DNA from: Prado023 sp963700395
GTDB taxonomy: Bacteria; Actinomycetota; Actinomycetes; S36-B12; CAIYMF01
Length of the DNA stretch: 64,000 bases
Direction: 5' to 3'
NCBI GenBank assembly: GCA_963700395.1
Contig: CAVOXI010000002.1
Coordinates: forward strand, 248,001-312,000
Numbering within the stretch: the stretch's first letter is position 1; every line of letters begins with the position of its first letter. Shown piece by piece: positions 16,612 to 25,799 of this stretch. The notes beneath the pieces were generated by a model. It did no database searches. It was not told the DNA's origin and was given only the letters and a program-made list of their open reading frames with translations. The position numbers and the translations under genes are program-made.

Positions 16612-17815
16612 TCAGGACTCGTCAGGGAACCTGCCCTCATCGGGCAGCCCAGCGGGAACTGCGTCGCCCGGGGTGGTGGGTCCTGGCGTGTCCGCGCTGA
16701 GCACCAGCCCACCTGCCACTGCTCCCGCGGCGGCCATCAGCGTCCTGCCGAACAGGGGGGCCGCAACGGGAGGGACAACCGGGGCGAGGATCGGCATGGG
16801 GAAGGTGACGCCCGTGGGGCTCGCGAGGATCCTGGGCGCCAGCTGCTCGGCGAACGCGTACCCGACGCTTGCGTCCATCGTGAGGTCCCAGTTGTACGCC
16901 CCCCGAAGGCCCGGGACGCTGGCCGCCGTGAGGTCCCAGGCAGCCGCGGCGTCCGAGATGGTCGTGTAGTGACCGGCGGTCGCCACCCCGAACCCGATCC
17001 CCACCTTGCGCGGGTCACCCATCTGCTGGACCCAGTGCCGCGTCGAGGAGCGGATGTACTCAGGGAGGTTCAGCCCGTTGCCCGCGTAGAACTGGGGAGT
17101 CACGAGGTCCAGGGCCCCCGCGTCGATCATCGAGCGGCAGTGCGCGACGTCCGACTCGCGCCACGGTGCCGGTGGTGACGTGACGGCGAACTGCGGTCCG
17201 TAGAGGCGCTTGAGCTGGAGCGAGACCCACGTCATCTCCTGGGTCGGTGGGGAGGTCATCTCCTCGTAGTTGTTCCAGTCCACTCCGTCGAAGCCTCCGA
17301 GGGCTCGGTGGATCCCGATGATCGACTCGAGCAGCGCAGTGGACCTGCGCGCGCGTATCGAGGGTCACCTGGGCTTCCGAGCCCCCGATCGTCAGCAGCG
17401 CGCAGTTCCCGCGTGCCCGCCATTGCGCCAGCTCGGTCCTGAAGGCGGCGTCGGTCGGACCCTTCCAGAGCACGGAGCCGTCCCCGCCTGTGGGCCCTCC
17501 GGCGGGTTCGCAGTGGAACAGGTACAGGGTGTTGTAGCCGGGGTGGATGCTGCTGATGGAGGGCGGGTTCGACCAGTACGTCCAGTAGCCCGCCACCACG
17601 GCCTCGGGGAGGCTGAGCCCTGACAGCGCCGCGCGGGAGTCGGCGCCGGTCACGGTCGTGGACATGCCTCCGGGGACGCTGGCCAGCAGTGCGCCGGCCA
17701 GCGTCCCCGAGAGGAAGGTCCGGCGGTCGATCTCAGTCCCGATCGCCCTCGCCGCACGCGACGCCGTCCCTGTTGCTGTCCAGCCCGAGCGGGTCGACCC
17801 CCTCGGAACCGACAC
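16612..17815 (-). CDS. Tat-exported GH18-like protein (frame change near 17345)
   Basis: A third GH18-like protein, last gene of the minus-strand operon. A twin-arginine leader DRRTFLSGTLAGALLASVPGG is visible about 30 residues in. The only in-frame start codon is GTG 17815, which overlaps the upstream Excalibur gene by about 80 bases, so the true start is uncertain. VVAGYWTYWSNPPS begins the barrel. A frame change in the GCGCGCGCG stretch near 17345 interrupts it, and the second frame continues through FDGVDWNNYEEM (the DGxDxNxxE variant), VTSPPAPW, LVTPQFYAG and RGAYNWDL. A C-terminal hydrophobic segment (TLMAAAGAVAGGLVL) could anchor it. It is more divergent than the two plus-strand copies. 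Confidence 0.7.
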
Positions 17816-18281
17816 CGTCCTTCGCCCGGTTCACCTCGAGCCCGTCCGGGAACAACAGCCACACCTGCGAGCAGGTCCACCGCGCGGACAGGTCCGCGAC
17901 GCTGCCTGCATGCTGCGCATGGGCGATCTCGCCGGGGGGGACGGTGGGCAGGCAGTTGAGCCCCTTGCCGTAGCCCAGGACGCACCCGCCGGTGACGCCG
18001 GAGCCGATGCTGTCCTTGGGGATGCGGGCCGGCTTCTGCACATGCATCTTCACGCCGCTGGCCTGCTTCTTGTCGCCGGTGTTGACGCCGCTGGCACCCG
18101 GGTTCACGCCCGCGATCTCCCCGTCAGTCGCCGCGACGGCAGCGGTCACGGGCGCCAGGCCGGTCCCCTCACTCGAGGTGGCGACCAGCACGGCGGCAAC
18201 CGACCCCACCGTCACTGAGACCAGTGCCGCCGCAACCGACATCCCGACGCCGAGCTTCTCTCGTCCTGTGGACGCTCTCAT
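17733..18281 (-). CDS. Exported Excalibur-domain calcium-binding protein
   Basis: A 182-residue protein with an N-terminal membrane or signal segment (VGMSVAAALVSVTVGSVAAVLVA). A linker and a middle part follow with two cysteines (GGCVLGYGKGLNCLP) and an Ala-His-Ala segment. The C-terminal DPLGLDSNRDGVACGEGD is a typical Excalibur motif, DxDxDGxxC, thought to bind calcium at the cell surface. It lies 9 bases after the copper oxidase gene and overlaps the GH18-like gene, so it belongs to the operon. Its partner is probably another exported member of the locus, by context only. Confidence 0.8.
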   Translation of the reverse strand: MRASTGREKLGVGMSVAAALVSVTVGSVAAVLVATSSEGTGLAPVTAAVAATDGEIAGVNPGASGVNTGDKKQASGVKMHVQKPARIPKDSIGSGVTGGCVLGYGKGLNCLPTVPPGEIAHAQHAGSVADLSARWTCSQVWLLFPDGLEVNRAKDGVGSEGVDPLGLDSNRDGVACGEGDRD

Positions 18282-18290
18282 TGTTGTCCC

Positions 18291-21200
18291 CTACCTCACG
18301 TTGATCCAGCGTGCGACGGATGGGATCCCCGATGACGAGAGCACCGTCATCATGTAGGGGCCCGGTGGAAGCAGTCCCGCATTCGCGGGGATGGTGGCTG
18401 ATCGGGTGGTGCCGCTGCCGGTGATGGGCAGGTCGACCAGACGGGCGTTGGTGTCGGTCTGGTGCGTGCTCGAGCCGGGGCTGATCAATGAGGCGGCCGC
18501 GACGTCCCCGGTCACGCCGAGGTCGAACCTCTCGCCGTAGGTCGCCTCGGCCCCGGTCGAGACCGACGCGATGGCCGGACGCGGGACGCCGGCCTTCATG
18601 TAGTCCGGGGTGTAGATGGAGATCCGCATCTCGAAGGAGCCATCGGCGGGGTTCGAGCCGAAGACTGCGACCCGGCCGTCGGGGAGCAGGAGCGAGGCTG
18701 AGTGGTAGTTGCGGCCCACCGGGTCAGCAGCGACCGGGGTCCAGGTGCCGTCCGTGGGCCGGTAGATCGCCGCGTCCAGGACGTTACCGCCGCGGGGGGT
18801 GGTGCCCCCGTTGGAGGCCAGGACCGTGCGGTCGGGCAACGTGGTGAGGTTCAGGTACTGCCGCCCCGGACCGGGCAGGTCCGCCGTCGGGCGGTAGGCC
18901 GGGACCGCGTCGTTCATGTTCACCACATCAGCCTTGTTCGTCGCCCCACCGTTGTCGGTGGACCCCCCGCCCACGATCATGAACGTCTGGTTCTGCGCCG
19001 GGGGCAGGATCACCGACCCCGCCTGATCCCGCAGCTCCTTGTCCCGCAACCCGGCGATGTCCCCCACCGCCCCGGTGCGCCAGTCATAGATCTGCGCCCC
19101 CGTCGGCGCGTTCCACTTCGACGCCCCGAACGTGTGCCCACCGGTGTAGAACATCCGACCATCACCCGAGCAGGAACATGTGCGGGTACGTGCCCCAGTT
19201 CTGCCCCGACTGCGGCACCTGCGCCGCGGTCATCCACGCCCCCCGGCTGGCCTCGAACATCTCCGTGTTCCAACTGGCCCCATCACCACGCTCCGAATAC
19301 CCACCCGCAGCCCAGATGTTGCCGTTCTCCACCTTGGTCAACGTCGGATACCAGTGCCCCTCCACCATGTCATTCGTCGCCGTGAACGCATTCGTCGCCG
19401 GATCGAACACATAGGAGAACTTCGCCCCCAGGTACGCGGTCTGACCCGCGACCCCCGGATAGGCCGTCGTGCCACCAGCGACCAGCACCCGCCCATCCGG
19501 CAGGGTCACATGCCCCGAGCAGAACATGTCCTTCGGCGTCGCAACATTCAAGAAGGAGTTGTCCGCCGGGTTCCACACCACCGAACGGAACGTCCCCGCC
19601 ACGAACGCATCCGGATCGTTCCCCGACCCGGCGATCAGCAGCACCCGACCATCACGCAACAACGTCCCATGCAACGCCCGGATCGGCATGCTCACCGGCA
19701 CCACCTGCCACTGGCCCGGGCCGACCGCCGGTGAGCTCCCCCCGGAACGGGAGTAGGAGAACTTCGCGTACGCGTCCCCGTACTTCTCGTAGTGCTCGAC
19801 GACGAGCGTGTGCTGGCCCGCGGTCACGGCGCGGTTCACCGTGAAGGTCGAGGATGCCTGGTCGTTCCACTGGTCGATGATCGTGGTGCCGTCCAGCTTG
19901 ACCCGGACCCCGTCGTCACCGCTGACGGTGAACGCGAACGTGCCGTCGCTGAACGTGGGCCTCGACACCCACCGCGTGCTGAAGTTCGAGCCTCCGAAGG
20001 CTGCGACCGGCCCCTGCGTGCCCGGCCAGGAGAAGTCGATCACGTCGTCGCAGCGCACCAGGCTCGGCGTGCCACTCAGGGCGATGTTCGGGAAGTAGGA
20101 CCCCTCCCACTTCGGGGCGTCGCAGCCGGGCGTCGGGATCCGGAGGCGGGGGCGGGGTGGTGGCCGCTCCCAGGGTCACGGTGGCTCCCACCTTGGCGTT
20201 GGCCACGAGCCAGTCCCCGGCGCTGTCATGGCCCGAGAGGACGTAGGCGCCTGCCGTGGCGGGGATGGGTGAGGCCGGAGAGCCACGATGCATCTCCGTG
20301 ACCTTCCCGTCCACCACCGTGGCCTCCGCCCCCCACTGGTTGGCGGGTGACACGGTCTGGGTGCCGACCCTCGTGTAGCGGACGAGGGTGTCCGCCGAGC
20401 GGAAGATGTTGAGTCCCGCCAGCGGGTGCGTCGATCCGCCGATGGTCACCGAGTCCGCGGTCGTCGGCGGCGGTGGCGTCGTCGGGGGCGGGTCGTGGGC
20501 GGCGTCGTGGCGGTGGCGTCGTCGGCGGTGGCGTCGGGAGGCGGCGTCGTCGGAGGCGGCGTGGGTGGCGGCGTCTGCCCCGGCATCGTCACCGCCGTGC
20601 CGATCTTGGCGAACGAGTTGAGGAAGTCCTGGGCCTTGCCATGCCCCGACAGGACGAAGCCACCTGAGGGGATGGGCATGGCCGCCGCCCCGCTGTTGCG
20701 GCTCCGCACGTCGCTCACCTTGCCGTTGACCACGGCGGCCTCAGTCCCCCACTGGTTCGCGGGTGACACCGTCTGCGTCGCACTGCGGTTGTACCGCACC
20801 AGGGTGTCGGCGGCCCGGTAGATGTCCGTGCCTGCAAGCGCGTACTTCCCGGTGCCCACCTGGACGTCCCCGGTGGCGGGAGGCGGGGGTGGCGAAGGGG
20901 GCGGGGTCCCGCCACCGAAGTTGATCGTCACGTTGGCCGGGCCCGTGCGCCCTGAGGGCCCGCCCCAGGTCCTGACCCACTCGTCATCGAGCACGTGCGC
21001 CTCGATGAAGTACTGCCGCCCGTCGTTGGGAAGGGTGTAGGTCCGCGTACCTGGCAGGTCGTAGGCCCCGTCGCGGGTGGTCATGGTCCCCGTCACCGTC
21101 CAGGTGCCCTTCCACGTGCCGTCCAGGCGGGTACCACTCGACGGGGCCGTCGCCTCGTAGAGCAGGATCTTGCCCTCGGAGTTCTCCGGCGTCTGCTCCT

Positions 21201-21453
21201 TGAAGGACGGGTGGTACAGCCACCACTCGACCTTGTAGATGTTCCCGCGATCCGGGGTCACCTGCTTCGCTGTCGCCTCCAGCGCCACCGTCCCCGACAG
21301 GACGTCGCCGGTCTTCGGAGCCACCAGCACAACAGCGTTGCACTGGGTGCCCCACGGGCACGGAGCCGCCGCCGCGGGGCTCGCCGGCATGCCCAGCAGT
21401 CCGACGAGCACCAGGATCGACAACCCGATGGCCCGGGCACGAGTCGGAATCAC
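18291..21453 (-). CDS. GlxA-like copper radical oxidase with Ig-like, two VLSGHG modules and PA14 domain (three frame changes)
   Basis: One gene of about 1,050 codons read across four frames. GTG 21453 overlaps the upstream stop as GTGA. Order: signal peptide (LSILVLVGLLGMPASPAAAA), Ig-like domain, module 1, Pro-Thr linker (frame change 20470-20560), module 2, frame change near 20100-20160, PA14-like domain (WNDQASSTFTVN), and a galactose-oxidase-type propeller. A frame change near 19158 leads into the DUF1929-like C-terminus. All copper radical site parts are present: FCSGH (Cys for the Cys-Tyr bond, about 19510-19524), GHWYPT (Tyr, near 19345-19362), NYHS (axial Tyr and His, near 18695-18710) and STHQTDTN (second His, near 18450-18475). 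GlxA in Streptomyces oxidises a glycan made by CslA; the same role is inferred here. Confidence 0.85.
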
Positions 21454-22976
21454 AAGGGCGCCTGGTCCTTCTTCTTGGTGAACACCAACCAGCGGTCATC
21501 GGACCCGGGGCGCACGGGGAACGGCTCGGAGGCCAACTGGTACTGGTCGCTCTGAGTCAGGGCGTCGAAGAGGATCGACTGACCGAAGTCCTGGTCCGGG
21601 TTCCCCGTGGACGCCGTGCGCAGGACCACCATCTGGTACCTGCCGTCCTTCACCGCAGCCCTGACGGCCTTCTCACCGGCCGAGTAGAGGGCGAACGTCG
21701 TGTCCCACGTGATCTGCGGGAAGTCACTGGTGTAGTACTCCAGGACGTCGGAGGAGGAGGACAGGTAGCGGCCCTCCTGCGGGTCGGCGGCGATGACCGA
21801 GACGATCGGCGACACGTCCACCCATTCCCGGTAGAGGGCATCGGAGCGCGACCATCCGACGGTCAGCGCGACCACCGAGAGCAGGGCGACCGGCAGCAGG
21901 CGGAGCATCCCCCGTGACATGGCTGCCAGCTCACGTCCGGCGAGCGGGGCGAGGAAGAGCGCGGAGAACGCCATGTGCTTGCCGAACGACACGCCCTCGC
22001 CCAGTCTCACCTGCCCCAGGGGAAGCGCAAGGCCGGCCGCCAGCAGCCCCACGCTCAGCAAGCGGTTGCGCCATGGGCCCAGATGCGGGGGGCTGGGGCG
22101 GAAGGCGCCGGCGACGGCGAGCATCAGGGTGAGGCCGATCGTGACCAGCAGGGTTCCGACCAGAAGGGGCCGCGGACTCGGGCCGAGAGCCGTGCGCGCC
22201 GTGGTGCTGAACTCGATCCCGGGAGCGAGCGTCGATCCCCACTCCGCCCACGCGACCACCAGGGCCGCCGCAAAGGTCACCGCTGCGACCAGCACGCGTC
22301 GACCACTGTCCTTGTTCGCCACTGCCAGGACGCCCAGGACGACGAGGGCGAACGGTGCCGTGGCGTACTTGGCAAGCGTCGCCACCGCCAGGAGGGCACC
22401 GACCGCGGCCGCTGAGGACTGGCTGCTCCGGGTCGTCGCCAGCATCATGGCGACAGCCAGCAGCATGATCGCCAGGGCGTCGAAGGTCGCAAGCATCCCG
22501 AGCACGAGCACGGGTCCCGTCAGGGCGAACGTGAGTGCGGCGAAGATGCCCACCCGCCGGGAGCGGTACAGCGCCGAGGCCGTACGGTCCACGCAGATGA
22601 CGGCCACGATCAGGCACGCAAGGCTGAAGAGCCGGACGAGCCACAGTCCCCCGATGGTGTCCAGGACTGCGGCCACCACCGGGTACAGCCCGGGGGCGCC
22701 GGAGAAGTAGTCGGTGTCGGCGCCGGTCGGCATCGGTCCGTGCAGGTACTGGTTGCCCAGGTTGATGTAGAGCGCCTCGTCGATCATCGCCGAGTTGCGC
22801 AGCCGCAATGACAGGAGGCTCATCGCGACGATGATCGCGATCAGTGGCAACCGGTTGATCCACGTGAACGCCCGCGGAGTCCGCCGATGCTCGGGGAGGT
22901 ACTCGGCCAATGCCTCCTGCCACGTGTTCCTGCGGTAGGTGGCGGTGGCCGACTGGTCGTGCGTCGTGGTGGTCAC
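21450..22976 (-). CDS. GT-C type (GT39/83-like) polytopic membrane glycosyltransferase
   Basis: A 508-residue integral membrane protein. GTG 22976 overlaps the deacetylase stop as GTGA, so the two are coupled. A cytosolic start (TWQEALAEYLPEHRRTPRAF) is followed by a first helix (LPLIAIIVAMSLLSLRL) and a luminal loop NSAMIDEALYINLGNQYLHG with the Asp-Glu pair typical of polyprenyl-phosphate-sugar-using GT-C enzymes. About nine further helices follow, and then a soluble C-terminal domain (about residues 395-508). It would add a sugar from a polyprenyl-phosphate donor to a glycan or protein outside the membrane. The frame is intact. Donor and acceptor are unknown; its position between deacetylase and copper oxidase ties it to the exported glycan. 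Confidence 0.8.
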   Translation of the reverse strand: MTTTTHDQSATATYRRNTWQEALAEYLPEHRRTPRAFTWINRLPLIAIIVAMSLLSLRLRNSAMIDEALYINLGNQYLHGPMPTGADTDYFSGAPGLYPVVAAVLDTIGGLWLVRLFSLACLIVAVICVDRTASALYRSRRVGIFAALTFALTGPVLVLGMLATFDALAIMLLAVAMMLATTRSSQSSAAAVGALLAVATLAKYATAPFALVVLGVLAVANKDSGRRVLVAAVTFAAALVVAWAEWGSTLAPGIEFSTTARTALGPSPRPLLVGTLLVTIGLTLMLAVAGAFRPSPPHLGPWRNRLLSVGLLAAGLALPLGQVRLGEGVSFGKHMAFSALFLAPLAGRELAAMSRGMLRLLPVALLSVVALTVGWSRSDALYREWVDVSPIVSVIAADPQEGRYLSSSSDVLEYYTSDFPQITWDTTFALYSAGEKAVRAAVKDGRYQMVVLRTASTGNPDQDFGQSILFDALTQSDQYQLASEPFPVRPGSDDRWLVFTKKKDQAPL

Positions 22977-24275
22977 TTGGCGCAGAGCCCCTTCTTGTTC
23001 AGTCCTTCGAGCACCAGTGGCAGCGCATCCAGCGTGTTCTGGCGGATGTCGTGCATCAGGATGATCGATCCGTCCTTGGCATTCGGTACGACCTTGTCGA
23101 CGATCTGCTCCTTGGTCAGGCCCTGCCAGTCGTTCGAGTCCGTCTCGTAGTCCCACAGGACCATCGACATCCCCTGCTTGGTGGCCTCGTCGCGCACCGC
23201 CTTGTTCCAGTCCTCGTAAGGGGGCCGCCACTCCGTCGGCGCCACCCCCGCAGCGCTCTTGATGGCCTCACTCGTCCGGGACAGCTCACTGCGCACCTGT
23301 TCGGCGCGTGAGCTGCGTGAGGTACGGGTGGGTCCAGGTGTGGTTCCCGACCTTGTGGCCGGCTGCCAACTCCGCCTTCACCAGCTCCGGGTGCTGCGAG
23401 ACCTTCTCGCCGAAGACGAAGAACGTGGCCTTGGCATTCCAGCCGCGCAGCACCTCGAGGATCCGTGGCGTGAAGGTCGGACTGGGGCCGTCGTCGAATG
23501 TCAGGCGAACCGTCCCTGCCGTGCATCTCGGCGCGCGCGGCGGCGGGGCACCGGACCCCGTGACGGTCACGGGTGTGGACACCCGGAGGTTGATCAGCAA
23601 CCACGTCCGGGCGGCTCCGTGGCCCGAGAGGATGAACCCACCGCTGGGTATGGCGAGTGGCCCCAGCCCCGTGCTCTGACGATCACGGACCTCGGTGACC
23701 CTGCCACCGACGACGGAGGCGTCGGCACCCCACTGGTTGGGTGGGAAGCCCGGCGCGGACGCTGAGGTGTAGCGGACGAGCTGGTCCGTGGACCGCCAGA
23801 CGTCGGTACCGGAAAGGACATAGCTCCCCTCGCTCGCGCTCACCACTGTGGTCTGCGGCGGCACCTCGCTGAGACTCGAGCGCGAGACAGTCGCTCCGAG
23901 CTTCGCGTGGGCCAGGAGCCAGGCGCGGGCATCTCCATGGCCGGACAGCACGTACCCCTCGGTGGGAATCGGCACGGGAGGCTCCCCCGTGGTCTGCCGA
24001 TCGTGGACCCCGGTCACGACCGAGTTGACCACGACGACATCGGCTCCCCATCGGTTCGTCGGTACCGGGACACCCGGCTGCTTCTCGGTGTAGATGACCA
24101 ACTCGTTGGCATCGCGCGGGTCGTTGACCCCCACCGCGGTGTATGAGGAGTCCCCGATCGTCACCGATGTCGGCGCGGCGCTCGAGGGGGTCACCTTCCA
24201 GCCCAAGGCCGCGACGAGCACGACAGCGAATGCGACAGTGGCAATCGCGTACTTGAGGAATGCGGACCTGAGCAT
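22973..24275 (-). CDS. Exported polysaccharide deacetylase (NodB) with two VLSGHG modules (frame change near 23308)
   Basis: Begins MLRSAFLKYAIATVAFAVVL, a signal anchor. Two modules follow (NRWGADVVVVN...IPTEGYVLSGHGDARAWL and NQWGADASVVGG...IPSGGFILSGHGAARTWL), then a NodB deacetylase domain. Its motifs are complete: TFDDGPS (catalytic Asp and metal Asp), GNHTWTHP (two metal His), RPPYEDWN, DYETDSNDW and ILMHDI (catalytic His). The frame changes once near 23308 (LTQLTR to AEQVRSELSR); the span is one base more than a multiple of three, as expected for a single inserted base. It would remove N- or O-acetyl groups from an extracellular polymer, most plausibly the product of the GT2 synthase two genes upstream. 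Confidence 0.85.
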
Positions 24276-24288
24276 TATGAAAGCCGCC

Positions 24289-24456
24289 TCAGAACTCGGT
24301 CTTGGGGCGCAGACGCGTCAACAGGATCCCGAGCATGATGATGGCCAGGGCCGTGATCATGATCCAGAATGCTGTGACGCCGGTTGCTGCCAGGGCGCTG
24401 GCACCAGCCGAACTCGCCAGCCCAGTGCTCGTCAATGAAGTACTTGCTCCATACAT
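24289..24456 (-). CDS. 55-aa single-pass membrane peptide with LAATG sorting-like motif
   Basis: A small gene inside a longer shadow frame. ATG 24456 has an excellent GGAGGAG site 6-7 bases upstream and the frame ends at 24289, so it fits neatly between the synthase stop and the deacetylase start. The peptide is Ser/Ala-rich (GASTSLTSTGLASSAGASA), then LAATG, one hydrophobic helix (AFWIMITALAIIMLGILL) and a basic end TRLRPKTEF. LAxTG plus helix plus basic tail is the layout of class E sortase substrates, yet there is no N-terminal signal peptide. It may be a small subunit of the synthase. The call rests on position, ribosome site and topology. Confidence 0.7.
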   Translation of the reverse strand: MYGASTSLTSTGLASSAGASALAATGVTAFWIMITALAIIMLGILLTRLRPKTEF

Positions 24457-24479
24457 GGTCAACTCCTCCTCTCCATCGC

Positions 24480-25523
24480 TCAGGTGACCCAGACGCGCTT
24501 GTCGTTGCGCAGCGCCTGGAACAGGGCTCGCCAGTAGATGACGAACAGCAGGTTGTCGTAGATCCACAGGGGGACGAAGGCCCAGGCAAGGGCCGACGCC
24601 CGGGTACCGACCCGGCGGGCGACCAGGACGCTCTCCAGCAGGAAGAGCGGGAAGAGGACCATGAAGTACCACTCGGGGGTGGTCCCCCACACGATGTACG
24701 AGACCAGGAGGACCAGCACCGCCAGGGGGAACAGGACCGAGGCGAAGAAGGTGAAGCCGACCCCGAACCAGATCCGCTGGGTGAGCTTGGACCAGCCATA
24801 GAGCCACACGGACTCCATCGCCCCCCGGTACCAGCGCAGTCGCTGCAGGTTGAGCATCCGCAGGTCGGGCATCACGTCGGTGACGACCGCGCAGCGCTTG
24901 GTCGACGTGCAGTGGTAGCCCAGCGACTTGATCGCCAGCGTGAGCTCGTAGTCCTCAGTCAGCGAGTCCTCCATGAACCAGGTTCCGCGGATTCCGGGGA
25001 TCCTGGTGCCGCGCGCCTCTGCGACCTCGCGCAGCACGCGTACCGGGAAGATTGCGCAGGCCCCGGACAGGACGTGCACGCGACCCATCTGCCGGGACAT
25101 CTGCCGGGTCCCACGCGCGTACTCGATGGCCTGTGCCAGCTCCACGAAGTTCGAGGCCTCTCGGGCCATGATCGCCCCGGACAGCCCACCGATGTCATCC
25201 CGCTGCGAGTAGAGCGCCATCGCGTTCTCGATGAAGTCCGGCGCCAGCTCGCCATCGGCATCCATGCAGAGCACGTAGTCGGAGTCGTCAAGGTCGGCCA
25301 TGTGGTTCCGGAGCCCCTGGTTGAGGGCGCCGGCCTTCTTGGCGGTGTTGTTGACTGTCTCCTCGACCTCGGCTCCCGCCGCCCGGGCGAGCTCGACCGT
25401 CCGGTCGGTGCAGTTGTCTGCCATCACGATGACACGGTCCGGTACGATGGTCTGCGCCCAGAGGCTGCGGACCGTCGTCTCGATTCCGTCTTCCTCGTTG
25501 TGAGCGGGGATCAGGGCGATCAC
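24480..25523 (-). CDS. Processive GT2 beta-glycan synthase (CslA/hyaluronan synthase-like)
   Basis: A 347-residue family 2 glycosyltransferase with a cytosolic catalytic domain and three or four C-terminal membrane helices. Motifs: IPAHNEEDG, DNCTDRT (first Asp), CMDADGE (DxD metal site), TEDYEL (general base) and QRLRW, the QxxRW signature of processive enzymes that hold the growing chain. I prefer GTG 25523, which has AGAAGAGG 5 bases upstream and starts VIALIPAHNEE as family members do; TTG 25550 is the alternative and would place the start in the inverted repeat. Cellulose, chitin or poly-GlcNAc-like polymers are all possible products; the downstream deacetylase favours an N-acetylated sugar. 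First gene of the operon. Confidence 0.88.
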   Translation of the reverse strand: MIALIPAHNEEDGIETTVRSLWAQTIVPDRVIVMADNCTDRTVELARAAGAEVEETVNNTAKKAGALNQGLRNHMADLDDSDYVLCMDADGELAPDFIENAMALYSQRDDIGGLSGAIMAREASNFVELAQAIEYARGTRQMSRQMGRVHVLSGACAIFPVRVLREVAEARGTRIPGIRGTWFMEDSLTEDYELTLAIKSLGYHCTSTKRCAVVTDVMPDLRMLNLQRLRWYRGAMESVWLYGWSKLTQRIWFGVGFTFFASVLFPLAVLVLLVSYIVWGTTPEWYFMVLFPLFLLESVLVARRVGTRASALAWAFVPLWIYDNLLFVIYWRALFQALRNDKRVWVT

Positions 25524-25539
25524 GTGGGCCTCTTCTGTA

Positions 25540-25571
25540 CGAACGGGCAATGACCCTGTACTGCCCGTTCG
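25540..25571 (-). promoter_or_regulatory. Perfect inverted repeat in front of the GT2 operon
   Basis: CGAACGGGCA (25540-25549) is exactly mirrored by TGCCCGTTCG (25562-25571) across 12 bases. It lies 17 bases before GTG 25523, between the divergent synthase and GGDEF-EAL genes. It could be a two-fold operator or a leader hairpin controlling synthase translation. No regulator gene of obvious match lies next to it. Confidence 0.6.
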
Positions 25572-25799
25572 CGCGAGCCCATACCGGATCCCGCCCGCGT
25601 ATCCCGGTACTACCGCCCCTAATCCGACCTTCGCGTGGCCTTATTACGCGTCGGCGGCTTGGCCCCCGCGCGTGCTTGGGTCGCAATCCGAGTACTCGCG
25701 GGCACCTGGCGAACGACCATCCCCTCCCCCCGTTCGGCTCTGGTGAGGCGGTTACGGCACTGCGCTACGGTGTGCTCAGCCTGACAGAGGGAGGCCGCC

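Noticed and set aside
18291..21453. Four separate small genes in the copper oxidase region
   Set aside because: The pieces form consecutive parts of one known architecture (module, PA14, propeller, C-terminal domain), with active-site residues split between pieces, so one frame-disturbed gene is far more likely.
24384..25553. 389-residue plus-strand frame over the GT2 gene
   Set aside because: Antisense shadow; the minus strand carries all GT2 motifs and the plus frame shows none.
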